Shown piece after piece: positions 25,173 through 39,667 of a DNA stretch of 64,000 nt. The stretch comes from Panonychus citri. Its lineage: Eukaryota; Arthropoda; Arachnida; Trombidiformes; Tetranychidae. A program made the position numbers and the translations under genes. Within the stretch, counting starts at the first letter, position 1. Each line of letters starts with the position of its first letter. Under the pieces are notes generated by a model. It ran no database searches. It was not told the origin of the DNA and saw only the letters and a list, made by a program, of their open reading frames with translations. The DNA lies in the NCBI RefSeq assembly GCF_014898815.1, contig NW_026515530.1, positions 310,001-374,000 on the forward strand. The letters are read 5' to 3'.

Positions 25173-28100
25173 TTATCGGAAAAATCCATATTCATGAACG
25201 AATTCAAAAGGTTTACTATGATCACGGCCACTATGTTTTCGGGAAAAAATTCGGCCTTGAGGAAATTCCAATGGTCCTTCAGCTCCTGAATGATTCTGTT
25301 CGGCTTCCAATAAGGTATCAAATCCAATGCAAAGATAGTAAACTTGAATGGCTAGAGAACGAATTTTTTCCGATTCATTAATTAAATCTAAACATCGGAC
25401 ATTAATGTAATATTCCAGGTCACGTAATGCTATATCAATTGAACTTGTCTTCTCTGTTTGCCAATTTAAGATTAATTGAAAAATTGGACTATTCTCAGGG
25501 TAATTGTTGGGAACTGCAACGTAAGCTTTAAGTTGGGCTGAAAATGAAATAACAAAGATAATTGTGATTAATTGTTCATTTTATGGTTCTAATCAATTTC
25601 TTTTACCTGATCCTCTAACTATAATCAACTTAAAGAAATGTTCAGATCCGTCGATTAGATTAAAGTTAAACATCTTCACTCCTGATGGACAATTTAACCA
25701 TTCATCTAGATTTGATGATTTCCAATCTTTGATTAGACAACTTATTTTGTTAAAGGAAACCGGAACAAGGCGATCGGGTAAAGATGTCGATCCACTTTCA
25801 AGTTCAAGGATAACTTTATGTAAACCAAGTCGAGATCTGAACCGATCTTTAATTGCGTCAATCACTTTGGTATAATTGTCAACGTTATTGTTTTTATCTT
25901 CATTATCAGGTAGAAAGCTTAATCCTGCCAATATTTGAGCCCATTTGTAAGCATAACCAATTTTATGATTAAGATCACTAAAACTGCCAATTCTGTGATG
26001 GGAAAAAAACATTGAACTCGTTAAATTGATACAAATTGTCCCAAAGTATATTTTAGATTGTCCTCTTACCTTAAAGCTTTAAGTTGATACTCATTTGCAG
26101 GATTAGGTGATGTCAATCCATCGTCTTTAATGAACAAATTGTCTAGTATATGAGAGTTCAACAGGTCACTGAAAACAAAGACAAATGATTAATTTAAAAT
26201 AGAGAATCGAAAAGATGTCAAATAGTAAATTACCTCCGATTGACATCGTTTTCTCCAATAAGAGTCGCTTTTACTGTTATGATGCTGAGATTGATCATGT
26301 GAAAAAATTCAATCATCAATTTGGTTTCTGTTTCAGGATCAATGAAATTCAAGCTAACTGATAATGGGTGAGCTGAGATTAATTTTTTCATGATCAATTC
26401 TCTCTTGTCAGTCTTTGATTTACGATGGCGCTATAATTATAAAAGAAGGAAACAAGAGAATATGATTAAAATGAAAAATCGAATTGAAATCAATCGTAAA
26501 CATTACCTTTCCTTTGCGATCTTCACCATCGGATTCGGCACTTTCTTCATCTAAAATGAAAAAAGTTCTGATTAATCTCATATTCATAAATAATTGAATA
26601 ACATTCAATTGGTTCTCACCTTCAATAATATTTGAGAACTGAGTTGCTTTAGCTTCATCTACATTTCCATTGATAGAGATTATGAATTTCTCATCTGAAA
26701 GAGAACAGAAACAATTTAGATCAATTGTTAGTTCGAATTGGATTTTAATTGGAGTTAATTAGCAAATTGTATTTAGAACTTGAACTTACTATAAGCTTCT
26801 TTCATGGCACAAGCATTTACATATAATACATACATCGGACGGGATAAATATAAAGCGTTCTCATGTTGACTATCAATGGTCTGAAGGGGTAATCCTAATT
26901 GTGATTGTAAAGGTTGAGCAGCCTGAGAAAATAATTCATGATTAAAATCAATTTCAAAAGATTCGAAGAGAAATATCAATTTACCTCAACGATATTCAAT
27001 AGAATTGGTTTTATGCTTTCTAATCGTCGTTTCTCCTTCTCAATATCTTCTAGAATTGTTTCTTTTAATTTCATTTTATCTTCCAAAGTTGATGACAATC
27101 TAGAGAGAAACAAAATTAAGGAACAATTAGAATTAACCGAATTAGATGGATAAATGATCATCTCACTTTTTACGTTGTTGCAATTCCCATTCTAATCGAG
27201 CGAGTGTACATCTATGTGAATCTTGTGAATCGATGATCTGAAAATATCATAGAAATTTGATTAGTTATAAGAATTAAATTATAACAAATTTAATCTCCTA
27301 CCGGCTGAGTGATTTCTTCCGGTGCTTCTCGATAAAACTCTTCCAAACTGACGAGTTCAATACTTTCATCTCTGGATTTTAATTCGTGACACTTTTTTAT
27401 TTCTTTTTGTAGATGAAGAACTTCATACATCAGGTTCTGTAGCTGTAAATGGAAACTGTCAACTTTAGCTTTTTCCTAATAAAGAAATTGAGAGAGAAAA
27501 AAATTAGATTCTAAAAAATTGTTCTTTTACAAGTAATCAGTATCTCACCTCAGTTACTAAATCACGAGCATTTTTACATCTAATTTTATCATATCTGTTG
27601 AGCCTTTTAAGTTCCAGAAAAGCCATAGCAACTTCGAGTTTACGACTGTTAAATTCGGGCTGAAATATTTTAAGAATAAACATAACAAATTAAATAAAAT
27701 CATCGAAAGAAAATGCGACAAACAACAAGGCTTACATCATTTTCTACATTATTATCTTTCTTGCGAATTTTCAACTCAGCTAATTGATTTCTAATCAGCT
27801 CACAGGTTTGATAGAAAGTGTCAACATCTTGTTGAGGTTCATGACTAAGGGCTTCTTTTTCCTCATTCTCAATGGCGGTCAGGGTAACATTCATCTGTGT
27901 AGAGAGAAAAAAAGAACAAAAAAAATCATATGTGAGAGAAGAAAAAAAGAAAAAGTAACAAGAAGGAAAAAAAAAGCTAATCAATGAGTAATGGAAATTG
28001 ATTATTTCTATTGGACTACTGACCACATTGATTGTTACTTCATTCGATTTAGCCAATGATGGGGTCAAAGAAGATGCAGATGATGATGATTTAGATGATG

Positions 28101-28254
28101 AAGATGATGATCGGGTCATTTCTTTCTTATTCCCGGTTGATTCCTTCTTGTTGGCGGAAGAAGATGATGATGATGAGATGTTCACATTGGAAGATGATGG
28201 TGTTGACTGTTTACGACGAACTTTCCTATCACTGGACGATTTATCTGATTGCAT
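25173..28254 (-). CDS. THOC5: THO complex subunit 5
   Basis: Subunit of the nuclear THO/TREX complex that couples transcription to mRNA export. Thirteen - strand exons: 28254-28024, 27894-27736, 27659-27549, 27475-27302, 27237-27167, 27099-26985, 26922-26790, 26694-26620, 26550-26507, 26430-26234, 26168-26070, 25992-25607 and 25537-25173. All phases match, giving 719 aa (human about 683). The Ser/Lys-rich N-terminus (first 77 aa) is lineage-specific. Then come a coiled-coil (YEVLHLQKEIKKCHELKSRD, then EEFYREAPEEI), LARLEWELQQRK, a block ending YLSRPMYVLYVNACAMKEAY, an acidic linker (DEESAESDGED), HPLSVSLNF, SPNPANEYQLKAL, and the C-terminal domain ending AEGPLEFPQGR, then KPFEFVHEYGFFR. Introns are mostly 64-82 bp (one 129 bp). 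Start ATG at 28254. Confidence 0.96.
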
Positions 28255-29277
28255 TTTGACAAAAAAATAATACAAAAGTAAATTAATAAGCCAAACAATT
28301 AACAAATAATTAGCAAGATGATGATTAATGTTGCTGATAGAAAATCAAAACAACATTTTCCAAAAAGAAAACATTTCATTGGTTCCTTGGAATTGGCGGT
28401 AAATTTGAAAACCGGTAAAAAGAAAAAAAAATTAACCATTAGAACAAAATTTTCTTAATCAGCAATCATTTTCTTGATTGTTGTCTTTCTTTAAAGATTA
28501 ATTTTTAAATCTATTCTTAAAACAATCACCTCTAAATGAATTAAAATCTCTTTTTCTTTTTAAATTCAATACAATCCTTTGAACATTTTGCTCCAATTTT
28601 AATTTTCCAATCCTTGATTCTCATTAATTAAGTTGTTTCATTTATCCCTCGTTTTAATCCTCTCAATTTAAATGATTAACTAATTAAACATGTTAATCAT
28701 CTTTAATTTATTAAGTGTATCGCTTGTGATTAAATCAAAGGTTTGTAATTGAATCTTTCCCGCAATTAGTTGAAAAATTAAGTTTCTTACCTTTTATCAA
28801 AGATCCGTTTTAATTGATAAGATCAGAGTTAATTGTTGCATTGGTAATTCATCTCCAGGTCCAACTAAACATGATTTAAATGAGCAATTTAAACTTCAAC
28901 CCATTGAAAAGATAAATGAACAATTAAAATTTCCCTAATTACATTTTCAATACTAATATTCCACCAATAAGAAATTAACTCTTTTCTCACCAAAAATCAC
29001 AATCAATTGATCAATAATAATAATTAACGAATATTTTTCCTCATTCCCAAACTAATTAGAACAATTAATCGATGATTAAATATTCAAGATTTAAATTCTA
29101 TTGGCCAATGTTACTAAAAAGGTAAATAATAATTACGATAATCCTTTTCTCTTAAATCATGTTTATCCGTTTTAATCCTAATCCCCAAAAGCTTTTCAAT
29201 TGAATTGAATTTTTCATCTCTTATTCAACATCCGTGGCCTCTTATGGTTCCAATAAACAAGTCACCAAATATTATAT

Positions 29278-32200
29278 TTATTCAACTGAATTAACTTTAA
29301 CGCCTAAGGGCAAATCCCGATGCGGGTAAGTAGCATTTTGGGTCTTCGATTCTTGATCATCATCATCATTATCATCATCATCCCTAAAAGGATCCGGCTT
29401 GGATTATCATCAATCATCATCATCATCAAATGATGACCAGTCAACAACATTGAATATATTTCTATGTGTATTCATTTAGTTATCATGAACACATTGAACT
29501 AAATTGTTGAGATTGGATTACCTTAAATTGTTACCTTAATTTACTTGGTTAACTAATTGACACCGGACACAACAATTTAACTTGAAATCTTGATGATGAT
29601 CATCTTTAAACTGTTAAGGATATTTGATTAACTCTAGTTATCCTAATCATCAATCTCCTATTAATCAACATAAACAAATGAATTAATTAATCAATTGAAG
29701 CTCCCAAAAACCACACTGATTAATTAATTTTTTTTTGTCTCAATGTCTCAAACTTATTTAATATTAGTTGTTAACAATAATCAAGAACATGATTAACATG
29801 ATTATGATTATGATTAAGATGAGTATTGAATGTTCAACAATCACGATTAAACATTGTATTAGTTGTAAAGTAAAGTTTGATTGATTACCTTAAGTTAAAT
29901 TAACTTTAATTAGTATTATTTTTAGTGCTTGTGAAACAAATAAAAAAGTTAAACAACTTTCGCAATTTAATTAATTGTTATTAATCTAATTGAGTTATAT
30001 GTATAATCATCATATTGATCATTGACCTAGACTTTCACCAGAAAACATAACAACAATTAATTAAAATTAATTTTTTTACCATTTTGGTGTTAAAGTTAAT
30101 CCATTTTTTTGTTGTTGTTCGTAATCATAATCATAATTAAACAACAACAATCGTTTTAATCATGATAATAATGGTACGTGATTAGTGAATGTTAATTTAA
30201 TTATCTTAATATAATAATATAAAAATGTTATCATGTATTACTATTAATATGATAACGATTATTATTGTTTCAAGATTAGCATTAGAACTAAATTTAAATG
30301 ATGATTAAATTGTGTTCAGATTTGAACACAATTAACAAAATAAGATTATCAATTTGACAGATAATTAACATTTTCATTTTATTTGCTTTTTTTTTATATT
30401 AATTGTTAATTATAATAATAAGTTATATGATCATGATTTCATTTTCTGCTTTCTTTTTCTTCATATAAATAGGTACATATTACAAAGCGATTGGTGAGGC
30501 CACAAAGTAGGCCACTTTTCCCGACGACCCGTTAGACAGGGAAGAGCAGAAGCAAAGGTGGTAAAATGTGAGAGAGAGAGAGATGATGATAAAAGAAAGA
30601 GGAGAAAGTAATCGAGAAAGAGGAAGATGAAGATTTACCCCGAGATGAGAGACCAGCTCAAGATGAAGATGAAGGTGAAGACTAAGGTGAGATGGAATTT
30701 TGGTAAAGGTACCAAAATTTTGGATTCTAAATTGTTCTAAAGGTTCGACGACCAACTGACCTTACATTGCGTTTGTGAGCCTTTTTACTGGACAAAAGAG
30801 TTGACCATGAAGAGGAAGTCATTTTTTCTGCCAATTTTCGGTAAAAGGTTGCGACATTTTCTTTAACCTGGTCTGCTCTGTCTTCAGTTGATCCACTGTT
30901 TCCTGTTCCGTCTTCAGAGTCATTTTTCTTAAGAATGACTGATTTAAAGCTGGCAATCATTTTGGACCAAATAGAGCGACCTGGAGATGAAAGTCCGGGT
31001 GGAGCTTTGATTGCTTTCGTTATGGCGGAGGGCATAAAAAGTGGAGCAGCGATGTAGGCAAAGGCTTCTTTCAGCCAATTACGAAGCGAATCAGCGTCAA
31101 TCTTGAGAAGTTGCTTCTTAACGATGGTACTTGCGAGCGACGATGATGAGCTCGAGGTGGATGAAGATGAAGACGACGCTGAATCTCCGGAAGAGCCTTT
31201 TTTCAATGGTGGATATGGTGCATGAGTTGCTCGTTGTATCGGTGGGTAAGGGGCATGAGTCGCTCGGGAAGAGTAAAAATCAGCATATGGATCATATGAG
31301 GTCGACCCTCGAGTGGGCCAAGGTGGGTGGGTAGCCCTGGACACTGAGCCATAGTTTGTTGGTTCCGTTGATCGTGTTGGCCAAGGTGGATGAGTTGCCA
31401 GTGAAACTGGACTGGTTGATGGTTTTGATGTTTTAGGTGTTCGTTTGGTGGAAACTGGTGTCGATGAGGATTTAGGTGTGGGTGTTGATGAAGAACTAGA
31501 ATCATCATCATCAGCTGATGATAATGGTGCCAAATAAGCCAACAGAATCAAGGAAATGATGAAAAAAAACTAGAGAGAGAGAGAGATAGAGAAAAGATTA
31601 AAATCAAAAAAAGAAGATTAAAAAATCAAAATGCCACAAATCAATTGAAATCTAAATTGTAACACCTAAATTGTCACCATCGTAAATTAATCATTTACAT
31701 CAATTGCAATTGAATCTAAATCACCAGGTAAGCAAAGTAATAATTTATCACCTTTCTAATTTTAACCATCTTCAATGTAACTAAATTAAGTTTCCAAAGT
31801 AAATCAGTTGTACTTGTTTTGACTTTAATTCTGTTGGTTTTTTTTCCACTTCTTCCCAATTGATTTATATTAGGAACTGAACTAATCAACTAATCCAATT
31901 GAATATCCAAAAAATGCTTCTGATAATCAAGTTACCAACAAAAGGTAAACCCTTAAATTGTGCCAATCGTTATTTTTAGACGATAATGTTTTTATGTCCA
32001 AAATCGTGATCACGATCATAACAACAAACAGTTATCAATGTTATATAACAATAATAGTAATCATAATATATTAGTTATGATGATTAACACAATTGAAACT
32101 GAACAATCAACAAAAATAAAGATCAATGGTAAGTTTGAGCTTCCGAGTGTATTAATATTTATATTTACCGTTATGTTGACTTTTCTTGTAAATAGATTGT

Positions 32201-33927
32201 AATTATCTTGATGATTATTCATTCAAATTAACCTTAAGGTTGATTGTCACGGTTAAAATGATCATTTAAATCGTGACCTTGACATCCTTACTTGATTGTA
32301 ACAATCAAATCAAGTAATAATAACGGTATTAATTATGAATGAAACAGACAAAGTGATTGCTTATGATTTAAAGTTAATCAATTCACTTTTGTTTATCATT
32401 AAATTGTATTTTCTAATTATTATTAACAGAATCAATAGGTTGATACCTTGATTGTCATTACAATTTAACTAATTCACCTTTTAAATTGTTGACCTATCAA
32501 TGAGTTTTAATTTGCACTTTTCTTTCAGGCTTTAACTAAATTAACTTATTGTGTTACTTAGTATTTAAGTTTAAATCATTTTTTTTAATCCAATCATCAG
32601 ATTCAATGAATTAAATTATTGATATAAATTTAGTATTTGATACTATTGATTTGATTGAAAATCTTTCACACACCAAACAATTTATTTTACAATCAAACAA
32701 ACAGCAAAAAAAAAAGGTGATAATCTATTCAATTTACTATTATAATCAATGTGATTGATTAAATTAAATTTAATTCATTCACAAACCGGAATGTTATATC
32801 ATTTAAATGACCGCAATTCAGTTTCTCATCAGTTAATCATCTCGAAAATCAAGAAATGATAATCAAAAAACTACAATTACAAATACATCATTGTCAAGAA
32901 TCAATTCAATATCAATCGGATTTGATAGTCAACAATTAAACTAATAATATGAAGGTTAAATTGTTAGACAGGGTTGACCTGATTTACACACATAAACAAT
33001 TATGATAATCAAATAATTAAAAAGTTAAATATCAACAATTGTTTACTATCAATGTCTAGAAAATTAATCAATGAATCAATCGGTTGTTGTTGTTGATTGT
33101 TCATTGATTGTCAACGTTTACGGATAAACAATTTAAATATTATCATTATGTATTATGTATACAAGATAAACATTGAAATTAATGAACGAGAAACAATTAA
33201 CTCAGTTCAACGTTTTCTTGTAGACAATTAACAACAATCTTACATAATCAATGACTAATTATAGTTAGTCGGTTTGTTGATTGTTGTATTAGTTTAATAC
33301 CTTGAACTTGTAAATGATTAACAATTTAACCAAGCAAAAAACAAGATCAGAAAATAACAACAACAACAAATATAACGGGAAAAAGGTTATAATGATTAAG
33401 ATAATGATTAGATGATGATTAAGATTGTTTCATTCGGAAGTTAAGATTTTCAAATGATCAACAATTTAATGTGACGATGATGATGATGATGATAATGATG
33501 ATTAGGGATGTGACATGTTATTCAACGTTCAAGGAACCATGAAATTAACGGAAGGAATCATTTCTTAAGACAGGTTAGTAGATTGACCCTGAGGCTTAAT
33601 TTTGTTTCTTCTAAACTCTAATCACGATATTAAAGTAAACTTAAATTTATTACCTCAATTAGCAACAATTATAATTGTTACAATTGAATATCCAACATGT
33701 AACCGGACTCTAAACATTTAATTCATTGCAATTTTTGGTAAATTATTATCATCTGATTAACTTTGAATATCCTTAGATTATGATGGTAATTCAATTGGTC
33801 AACGAAAAGTTTCAATTACAAATTGTTTACCTTTGAAGAATCAATTGAAATTGATTGTAAATCTATCAAGTTAATTACTAAGATCAAGATTATGAGGTTG
33901 ATTGTCACTTACTTGTACTTTAATCAT
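29278..33927 (-). CDS. Secreted Ser/Pro-rich protein, protease-less paralogue of the filzig-like N-terminus
   Basis: Unrecognised function. Model: exon 1 33927-33913 (MIKVQ), exon 2 31569-30761, exon 3 29383-29278; 309 aa. The signal peptide is split by the first intron: MIKVQ joins FFFIISLILLAYLAPLSSA. Then comes an acidic/Ser/Thr/Pro-rich stretch, two ATHPPWPTR copies, two RATHAPYPP copies and LKKGSS. A Ser tract and an Ala/Lys-rich amphipathic half follow (LRNWLKEAFAYIAAPLFMP). Exon 3 rests on AAG|GTCAGT at 30760-30755, acceptor CTTTTAG, a matching phase and an open frame ending PLGVKVNSVE; a TAA overlaps AATAAA there. If not spliced, the frame ends at 30727 with RTFRTI. Exons 1 and 2 match the protease gene at 45771 in sequence, order and phase. 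No protease, CLIP or other domain is visible. Exon 1 and 2 confidence is about 0.7, exon 3 about 0.45. Confidence 0.6.
31570..33912 (-). other. First intron of the Ser/Pro-rich secreted protein gene
   Basis: 2.3-kb intron with GTAAGTG donor and CTCTCTAG acceptor, separating the MIKVQ exon from the rest of the signal peptide. The content is AT-rich with repeated ACAATTA/TAATTGT words; no gene seen. Confidence 0.55.
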
Positions 33928-34364
33928 GGTTATCGTTGTTATGTTGAAAACAATTAATCACATAAAATGTTGGTTAAATTGTCCAGTTGATTGGATGTTC
34001 ACAATGATTTTCGTAAGGTGATCCAATTGGTTGTGCACACAAAAAAAACAAGGATTAAGATTAAAGGCACTAAATTGATTAAAAACAAGAGATGTTGATG
34101 TTAATCACAATTGACCACAATTAAGATTTTATATGAGAATAAAAAAGTCTATTGACCAATAAATATAATCGGCGAGAATCGCTGATTATCAAAGTGTTTA
34201 CTAAACGTGATTAAGATGAAATTGATCGATACGAATCGACAAACGGACTATTTCACCGCGACCTTTTCGGCGACTATTTCACCAAGACGAAAGATAAAAG
34301 TAAATTGGACAGTTACAGTTAATGAATGAAACTTATAACTGAAAAAAAGTAACTTGATGTTAGT

Positions 34365-34366
<2 letters not shown>

Positions 34367-34397
<31 letters not shown>
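34367..34397. repeat. (AG)n microsatellite in the 5' region of the left paralogue
   Basis: About 15 AG units (CT on the gene's sense strand), 440 bp before the ATG at 33927. The right paralogue has an equivalent CT tract about 410 bp before its ATG. Confidence 0.95.
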
Positions 34398-34400
<3 letters not shown>

Positions 34401-34514
34401 TGATGATGGAGAGAGAAAAAAGAGAGCAAAAGGGAGATTATGATGATGAGAAGATGAGGATGAAGTTTAATGATGAAGATCAAGATAGACGAGAAAAAAA
34501 AGAAAGAGAGAAAG

Positions 34515-34690
34515 AAAGAGAATCAACCTGATTTGATGGAAACGGAATTGACTCTAATCGAGAGGTAAAAATACACTGAATGTTAACCCGCCGCCAACAA
34601 CAACAAGATGAACATGAAGTAACATGTTAACAGATAACCGAGAAGAGGCTGAAAGGGGATGATGACGATGATGATGATGAGAGAGGAAAG
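34515..34690 (-). promoter_or_regulatory. Promoter/5'UTR block of the left paralogue, conserved with 45140-45280
   Basis: On the - strand this block reads, in order: a CATC-rich run, CCCCTTT, CCTCTTC, GTTCATCTTGTTG, GGGTTAACATTCAG (34589-34576), CTCGATT, and TCCATCAAATCAGGTTG (34540-34524). The same order occurs on the + strand before the filzig-like gene. TTCAGT resembles an arthropod initiator, so transcription may begin there. The role as promoter plus 5'UTR is inferred from position and conservation. Confidence 0.6.
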
Positions 34691-37600
34691 TCAAGGTGAG
34701 AGAACCTTTAACCTCCCCTGAATACCCACCTCCTACCTTTTGATGCTTCTCAAGGAACCTCAAGGAAGAGATTCATTTTTTTCCCCTAAGAATCATGATA
34801 ACAGTTAATTTGTTGAATTCTAATTCATCGTCTAGAATGTATCATGTTATGTAACTTCTGTTGATTCAGAAGTCATTCAGTCATCATCATCATCACGTAA
34901 CACAGAAAATAAAGAAAAAAAAATAAAGAGACAAGATGATGATGGGAAAGAAGATGAAAGATGAGGATAAAAAGTTTCATCTTCCGTGTCAACCAATGAT
35001 TTTGGGAAACTTTGGAAATTTCAATGGATTAGAACTTTTTTCATGTTCTCTTTATTGAAATTTGTTCTAACATTTTCGATAAAGATTCGATACAAGTAAA
35101 CATTTGATTTAATTGTTTAATTGTCATTATGATTAACTTAATTTTCGGTTGATTTAAATGTTCAATGAGGTTGTTTTCATTGAGTTAACATCAACTTGTC
35201 AAAGTTAATGTTAGTTTTTAATGATTCTTGATTATTATCGTATTAATTTCTTGTCAATTTAATCAAATCAATCAGATCAAAATTAATTATTATTATTTCA
35301 ATTTGATGCTGCCATTAATTAGATTTGATTGTTACACCTTTCAAGATGAGAATCACTTTCATTTCTGATAGGATTTAATTTAATTAAGATCCATTGATTT
35401 TTAGTTGAAATATTGAATAAGTTTTTCTCGTTCTTTTGATTAATTTGATTACCATTACCTTTAAATTCATAACAGTGATTAACATTTTCCTTTTAATTGT
35501 TGCACTTACGATTTTTTCATCTTATTTCATCACAATAATTAACTAATCAACTGGTTTTTGGGTCAAATTGTTGTTATTAATATAATAGTTGATTGTGTTT
35601 TCCTTTTTTTCATAACTCTTTTTTTATTTTCTATTATTTTTTACAATCTCGTCTCTTCATTGTGATTACCTGATTTCTTTTTTTCTTCATCTTCTTTACC
35701 TTAATCATCGTCATCTATTTTTGTCATCAACAGGACATATTGTTGACAATTTAAGTCTCGGTCAAAGTCACTTCAAGGGCAATTGCAGTTAAATTGTCAC
35801 AACAATCAATCGATTAGCTAAAACAATCAGAAACTATTGGGTTAGTGAAATTTAAACAAATAACTTTCTGATTGTTTCGTATTCATATTGAATAAGTTTT
35901 TCAAGTTAATTGTGATTAGATTTCAATGATTTTACAGTTGATTAGTAAAACATAATTACTATTAAAGTCTAATTATTATTGTCATTAGATTTGATTAACT
36001 TGCTCCAAGGCATTGAAACATTTAAAACAATCAACCCTCATCATTGGTAATTAGTTAGTTAGTTAATTGTTGTGATTGCAGTTGTTGATAGTTAAAAGTT
36101 AATTCAAACCAATTTAATATCTTAATTTTCATTAAATCATTAAGGTTGATACATTTTAAAAATTGCAATTTACTAATTGTGATCAGTATGTTTGCTTAAT
36201 GCTTGTTGATCAAATAAATTGGGAACAATCAGTTGATTATGATTAATTTTAACAAGAAAAAGGGTTGAAATAAGTTAATCAACAAGGAGAGACAATTAAT
36301 TGTTAAATCATCCAAATGATAGGAAAATAATTAACTAACTAATCATTTGTAACATAACTGTCATAAATTGTTATCAATTAAGATTACAAATGATCATCAT
36401 TACTATTAAATACAATTAAAACCCTTTAAAATTGATTAGTTAACTCAATTAACCAGAGAGAGAGAGAGAGAGATTAATTAATCATTGACAGGGGAGAAAA
36501 GAAAAATGATCAACAACAATTAAGTTAATTGTTAGAAGTTAAATGAAAAGAGATTAACTAAAATAAGAGGTTACCGATTTGTTGTCGATTCTGATTCCTG
36601 ATTAAGTAATCAACTTTAATTAAGATGATTAAATTGATTTATTAACATGCAATATTGACAATTACGAGTGACAAAAATGGTTTTCACGTTGACAATTAAA
36701 TTTAATCACTTTGATCAACGCCAAAGTTATTGGTAAGTGATTACAACCATTCCCACAATTTGATTATTTAATAATAACCAAAAGTTAATCACATAATCAA
36801 CATATTATGTGTGAATCATGATTAAGATTAGGATGATCTTAATGATAGTGATGATGAGGATTTGTTGTGAAAAATGATTAAGTTAATTTCTCATTGGAAA
36901 GTTGATCACATCTCAATTAAATGAATCAATTTAATTAATTATAAAATTATCGATTGGTTTGTTTTTATTGGTTTGACAACTTGATTTCTGTTGTTGTTAA
37001 CAATTGGTTGATATTATTGCATCAATAGAAAGTCATTAATTAGTGACAATTAAGAAGATATCAGCTGATTGTTGATTAAACCAGTTACTCTTGTTGATCC
37101 TCATCTTTGATTATCATCATTTACACCTTAAGGGAATCAACTGATTTAGACAAATGTTTTAATTTTCTCACGACATCAACAAATTATTGTAAATTTTTTT
37201 CTTGTCAAAATTAACCATCAAGGTCAATATCAGCATATCTGATTGCTAATTGTTGATTAATTGTTAATGGTTGAATAATGATAATAACTAATTCAGAATC
37301 TAGATGAGTCCAGTAAATTGCCCCAACCACTGATTGTTGTTGCTGATAAATTGATCTCTCTCTCTACACTTTTCAGCTTAATTGTTTAATTTATCACCTT
37401 GATTGTTGTTATGTAACTTTTTTTTTTACTCTCAATGATTGTTTGATTAGTGACAATTTAACAATCAGGAGCATTTTAAATTGCGCTAAGAGTTACGATC
37501 AAATGAACTGATCAAATAGGGATTTGAGATTGAAAGTCCTCTTGAATTAATAACAATTAAATCATGTTTCCTTTTATTTTCTCAAATTGATCGAAAATTA

Positions 37601-38987
37601 GGAATTAAGATTAATTTAATTGCCTTTCAGCGAGTTTTTTAGGCCTCCAAAGTTGATTGTTCTTGATGACGGGATGATAATGATAATCGTTATATTGATG
37701 ATCCTATTAAATAAGAGGGAAAAGAGAAATTAATCAAATGTATAAAGAAAGAATTAAGGAAAAAGTTAAATTGTTACTTCTTTTCATCTTAATCCGATGT
37801 TATTATTGTAGTAGTAGATCAAAAATATTGATTAAATGATAATTGAATTACCTGAAGGGGTTTAGGTTTACAATTTAAAATGATCGACCTGATTGGTTAT
37901 ATAAGACGATCATCACTATTTAGTATTATTATCAATACTATTATTATAGCTTAATAATAGACCAGATAATCATAATTATGATCAACGATTGACCAGAAAA
38001 ATTGTAAATACGGATCAAAATACCAATTGGATGTTCATCTAATTGTTTCAACGTTCAGACCATTTATGTTTGCGATGATAAGGAAAATCAAATGGATCCA
38101 TTTAAATCACTAATCAAATAAACAATACGAATAATCACAAAATTTAAGATTAAAATTAGATTTAAACATAATAGTGGCAAGAATTGTTAATTGTTTCTGG
38201 TTACCATGATTTCGGGGCGTTAATTGTAATTGTTTTCAAGTATAAATAAAGTAATCGATTGACATTAACCAGCAAAATCCATCGGTCAGTTTGTATTAGA
38301 TTAAAATAAATCAACAGGTAATTGAGATGATTGTTAAAGGTTAATTGTTAACATCGTAATCACATAATCAACACACAATCTATGAAGAAAGTGGTAATTA
38401 ACCTAAAATATAGGAAGGAGAAAGAAGAAAAAAAGTAAACAATTAAAACGAAAAACATAAAATGAAATTAATTTACTCTTTGGGTTATATAACCTAAATT
38501 GTTTCTCTGACCTAATGTTTTGAAAGGAGTTAATTGTAGATACATTTCAAGAGTAATTGAGAATGGGACAAATAAGTAATTAAAGTAGAAATAGTACCAA
38601 AGTAATTGTAAAATTAATAGTAATAGAAATTAATTAACTTACCTAAGGATCTTTGCTTGAGTTTAATTAAGGTAACCCGATGATGACCAATTCTCATAAT
38701 TAGATTCAAATTCAAAGGGTTAAACAAAACTGAGGCACGATTTGTGGTTTTAAATGATTAAACCTTCAATTACCATTAGATTGTAATTTATTTGAATAAT
38801 TCCCAAAGAATAAGTTAAAGTTAATTGTTAAAAAAAGAAAGAAAATTAAATTTTAATTATTAAGACAAAGAAAACAAAACAAAAACATCAACAGATGATT
38901 AGAAATTACCATAAGTGACCCATAGATGGCGAGACAGAGGGGACGAAGTTTCTAATTGTTAATTTTGTTTAATTGCTTCTTAATTGT

Positions 38988-38988
<1 letters not shown>

Positions 38989-39016
<28 letters not shown>
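38989..39016. repeat. (GT)n microsatellite
   Basis: Fourteen GT units, the only long GT run in the window; the others are mostly TC/GA, ATC or AAT. Confidence 0.95.
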
Positions 39017-39020
<4 letters not shown>

Positions 39021-39640
39021 AAATGATCTCCATTAATTGTAATTACCATTAGTTATCAGTTAAAAATTTTAGACCTCAAATTAACATGTAATGAGAGGGT
39101 AAAAAGGAGATGAAGGTGAACACAAATGGTTAACAATTTGAAGGTTCGGTCAAGTAATAGTTTAATTAACCTAAATTACCATTGAAAAGGAAGGGCCTGA
39201 ATCTGTTGACCGCCAGTGATACCCTTTAATTTACCCTTGGTGTTGATTATATTAATCGTTTAGACAATTTAAAATGTTCCAGGTAACTTTTCATCTTGTT
39301 ATGGTGGTAATTCAGTAAGATGATTAAGAAAATGATGTAAACATACACAGCAAACGTTAACTTGTTATCAGCATCATTAGGAATTATCATCATGATGAAA
39401 AGACAGAATTACAATTAGATAACTGGTCCGTGAGTGTGTCTACTACATCGGTGAATAATTATCTCCATCATCATCATCATCTCTCTCTCTCTCTCTCATT
39501 TTCTTTTCTTTTTTCCCTTTGCTTTTTTTTCTGTTGTGATTTTTGCTTTTCCTTTTTCAGGTCAAATCTTGTTGATGAGTTTTCAGGCTTGAATTTGATT
39601 GAATGTTGATCGATCACGTTGTTTATCATTAGTATTATTA

Positions 39641-39667
39641 TCTCTCTCTCTCTCTCTCTCTCTCTCT
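39641..39667. repeat. (TC)n microsatellite
   Basis: About thirteen TC units within gene-poor DNA; visible directly. Confidence 0.95.

Noticed and set aside
30480..30755. 91-aa - strand frame ending KVAYFVASPIAL
   Set aside because: Some coding-like bias at its end, but most is Leu/His/Ser low complexity and no splice phase links it to the upstream exon without a stop.
34367..34397. Array-like repeats as a possible CRISPR or satellite
   Set aside because: Simple dinucleotide microsatellite in a eukaryotic genome, with no spacer structure.
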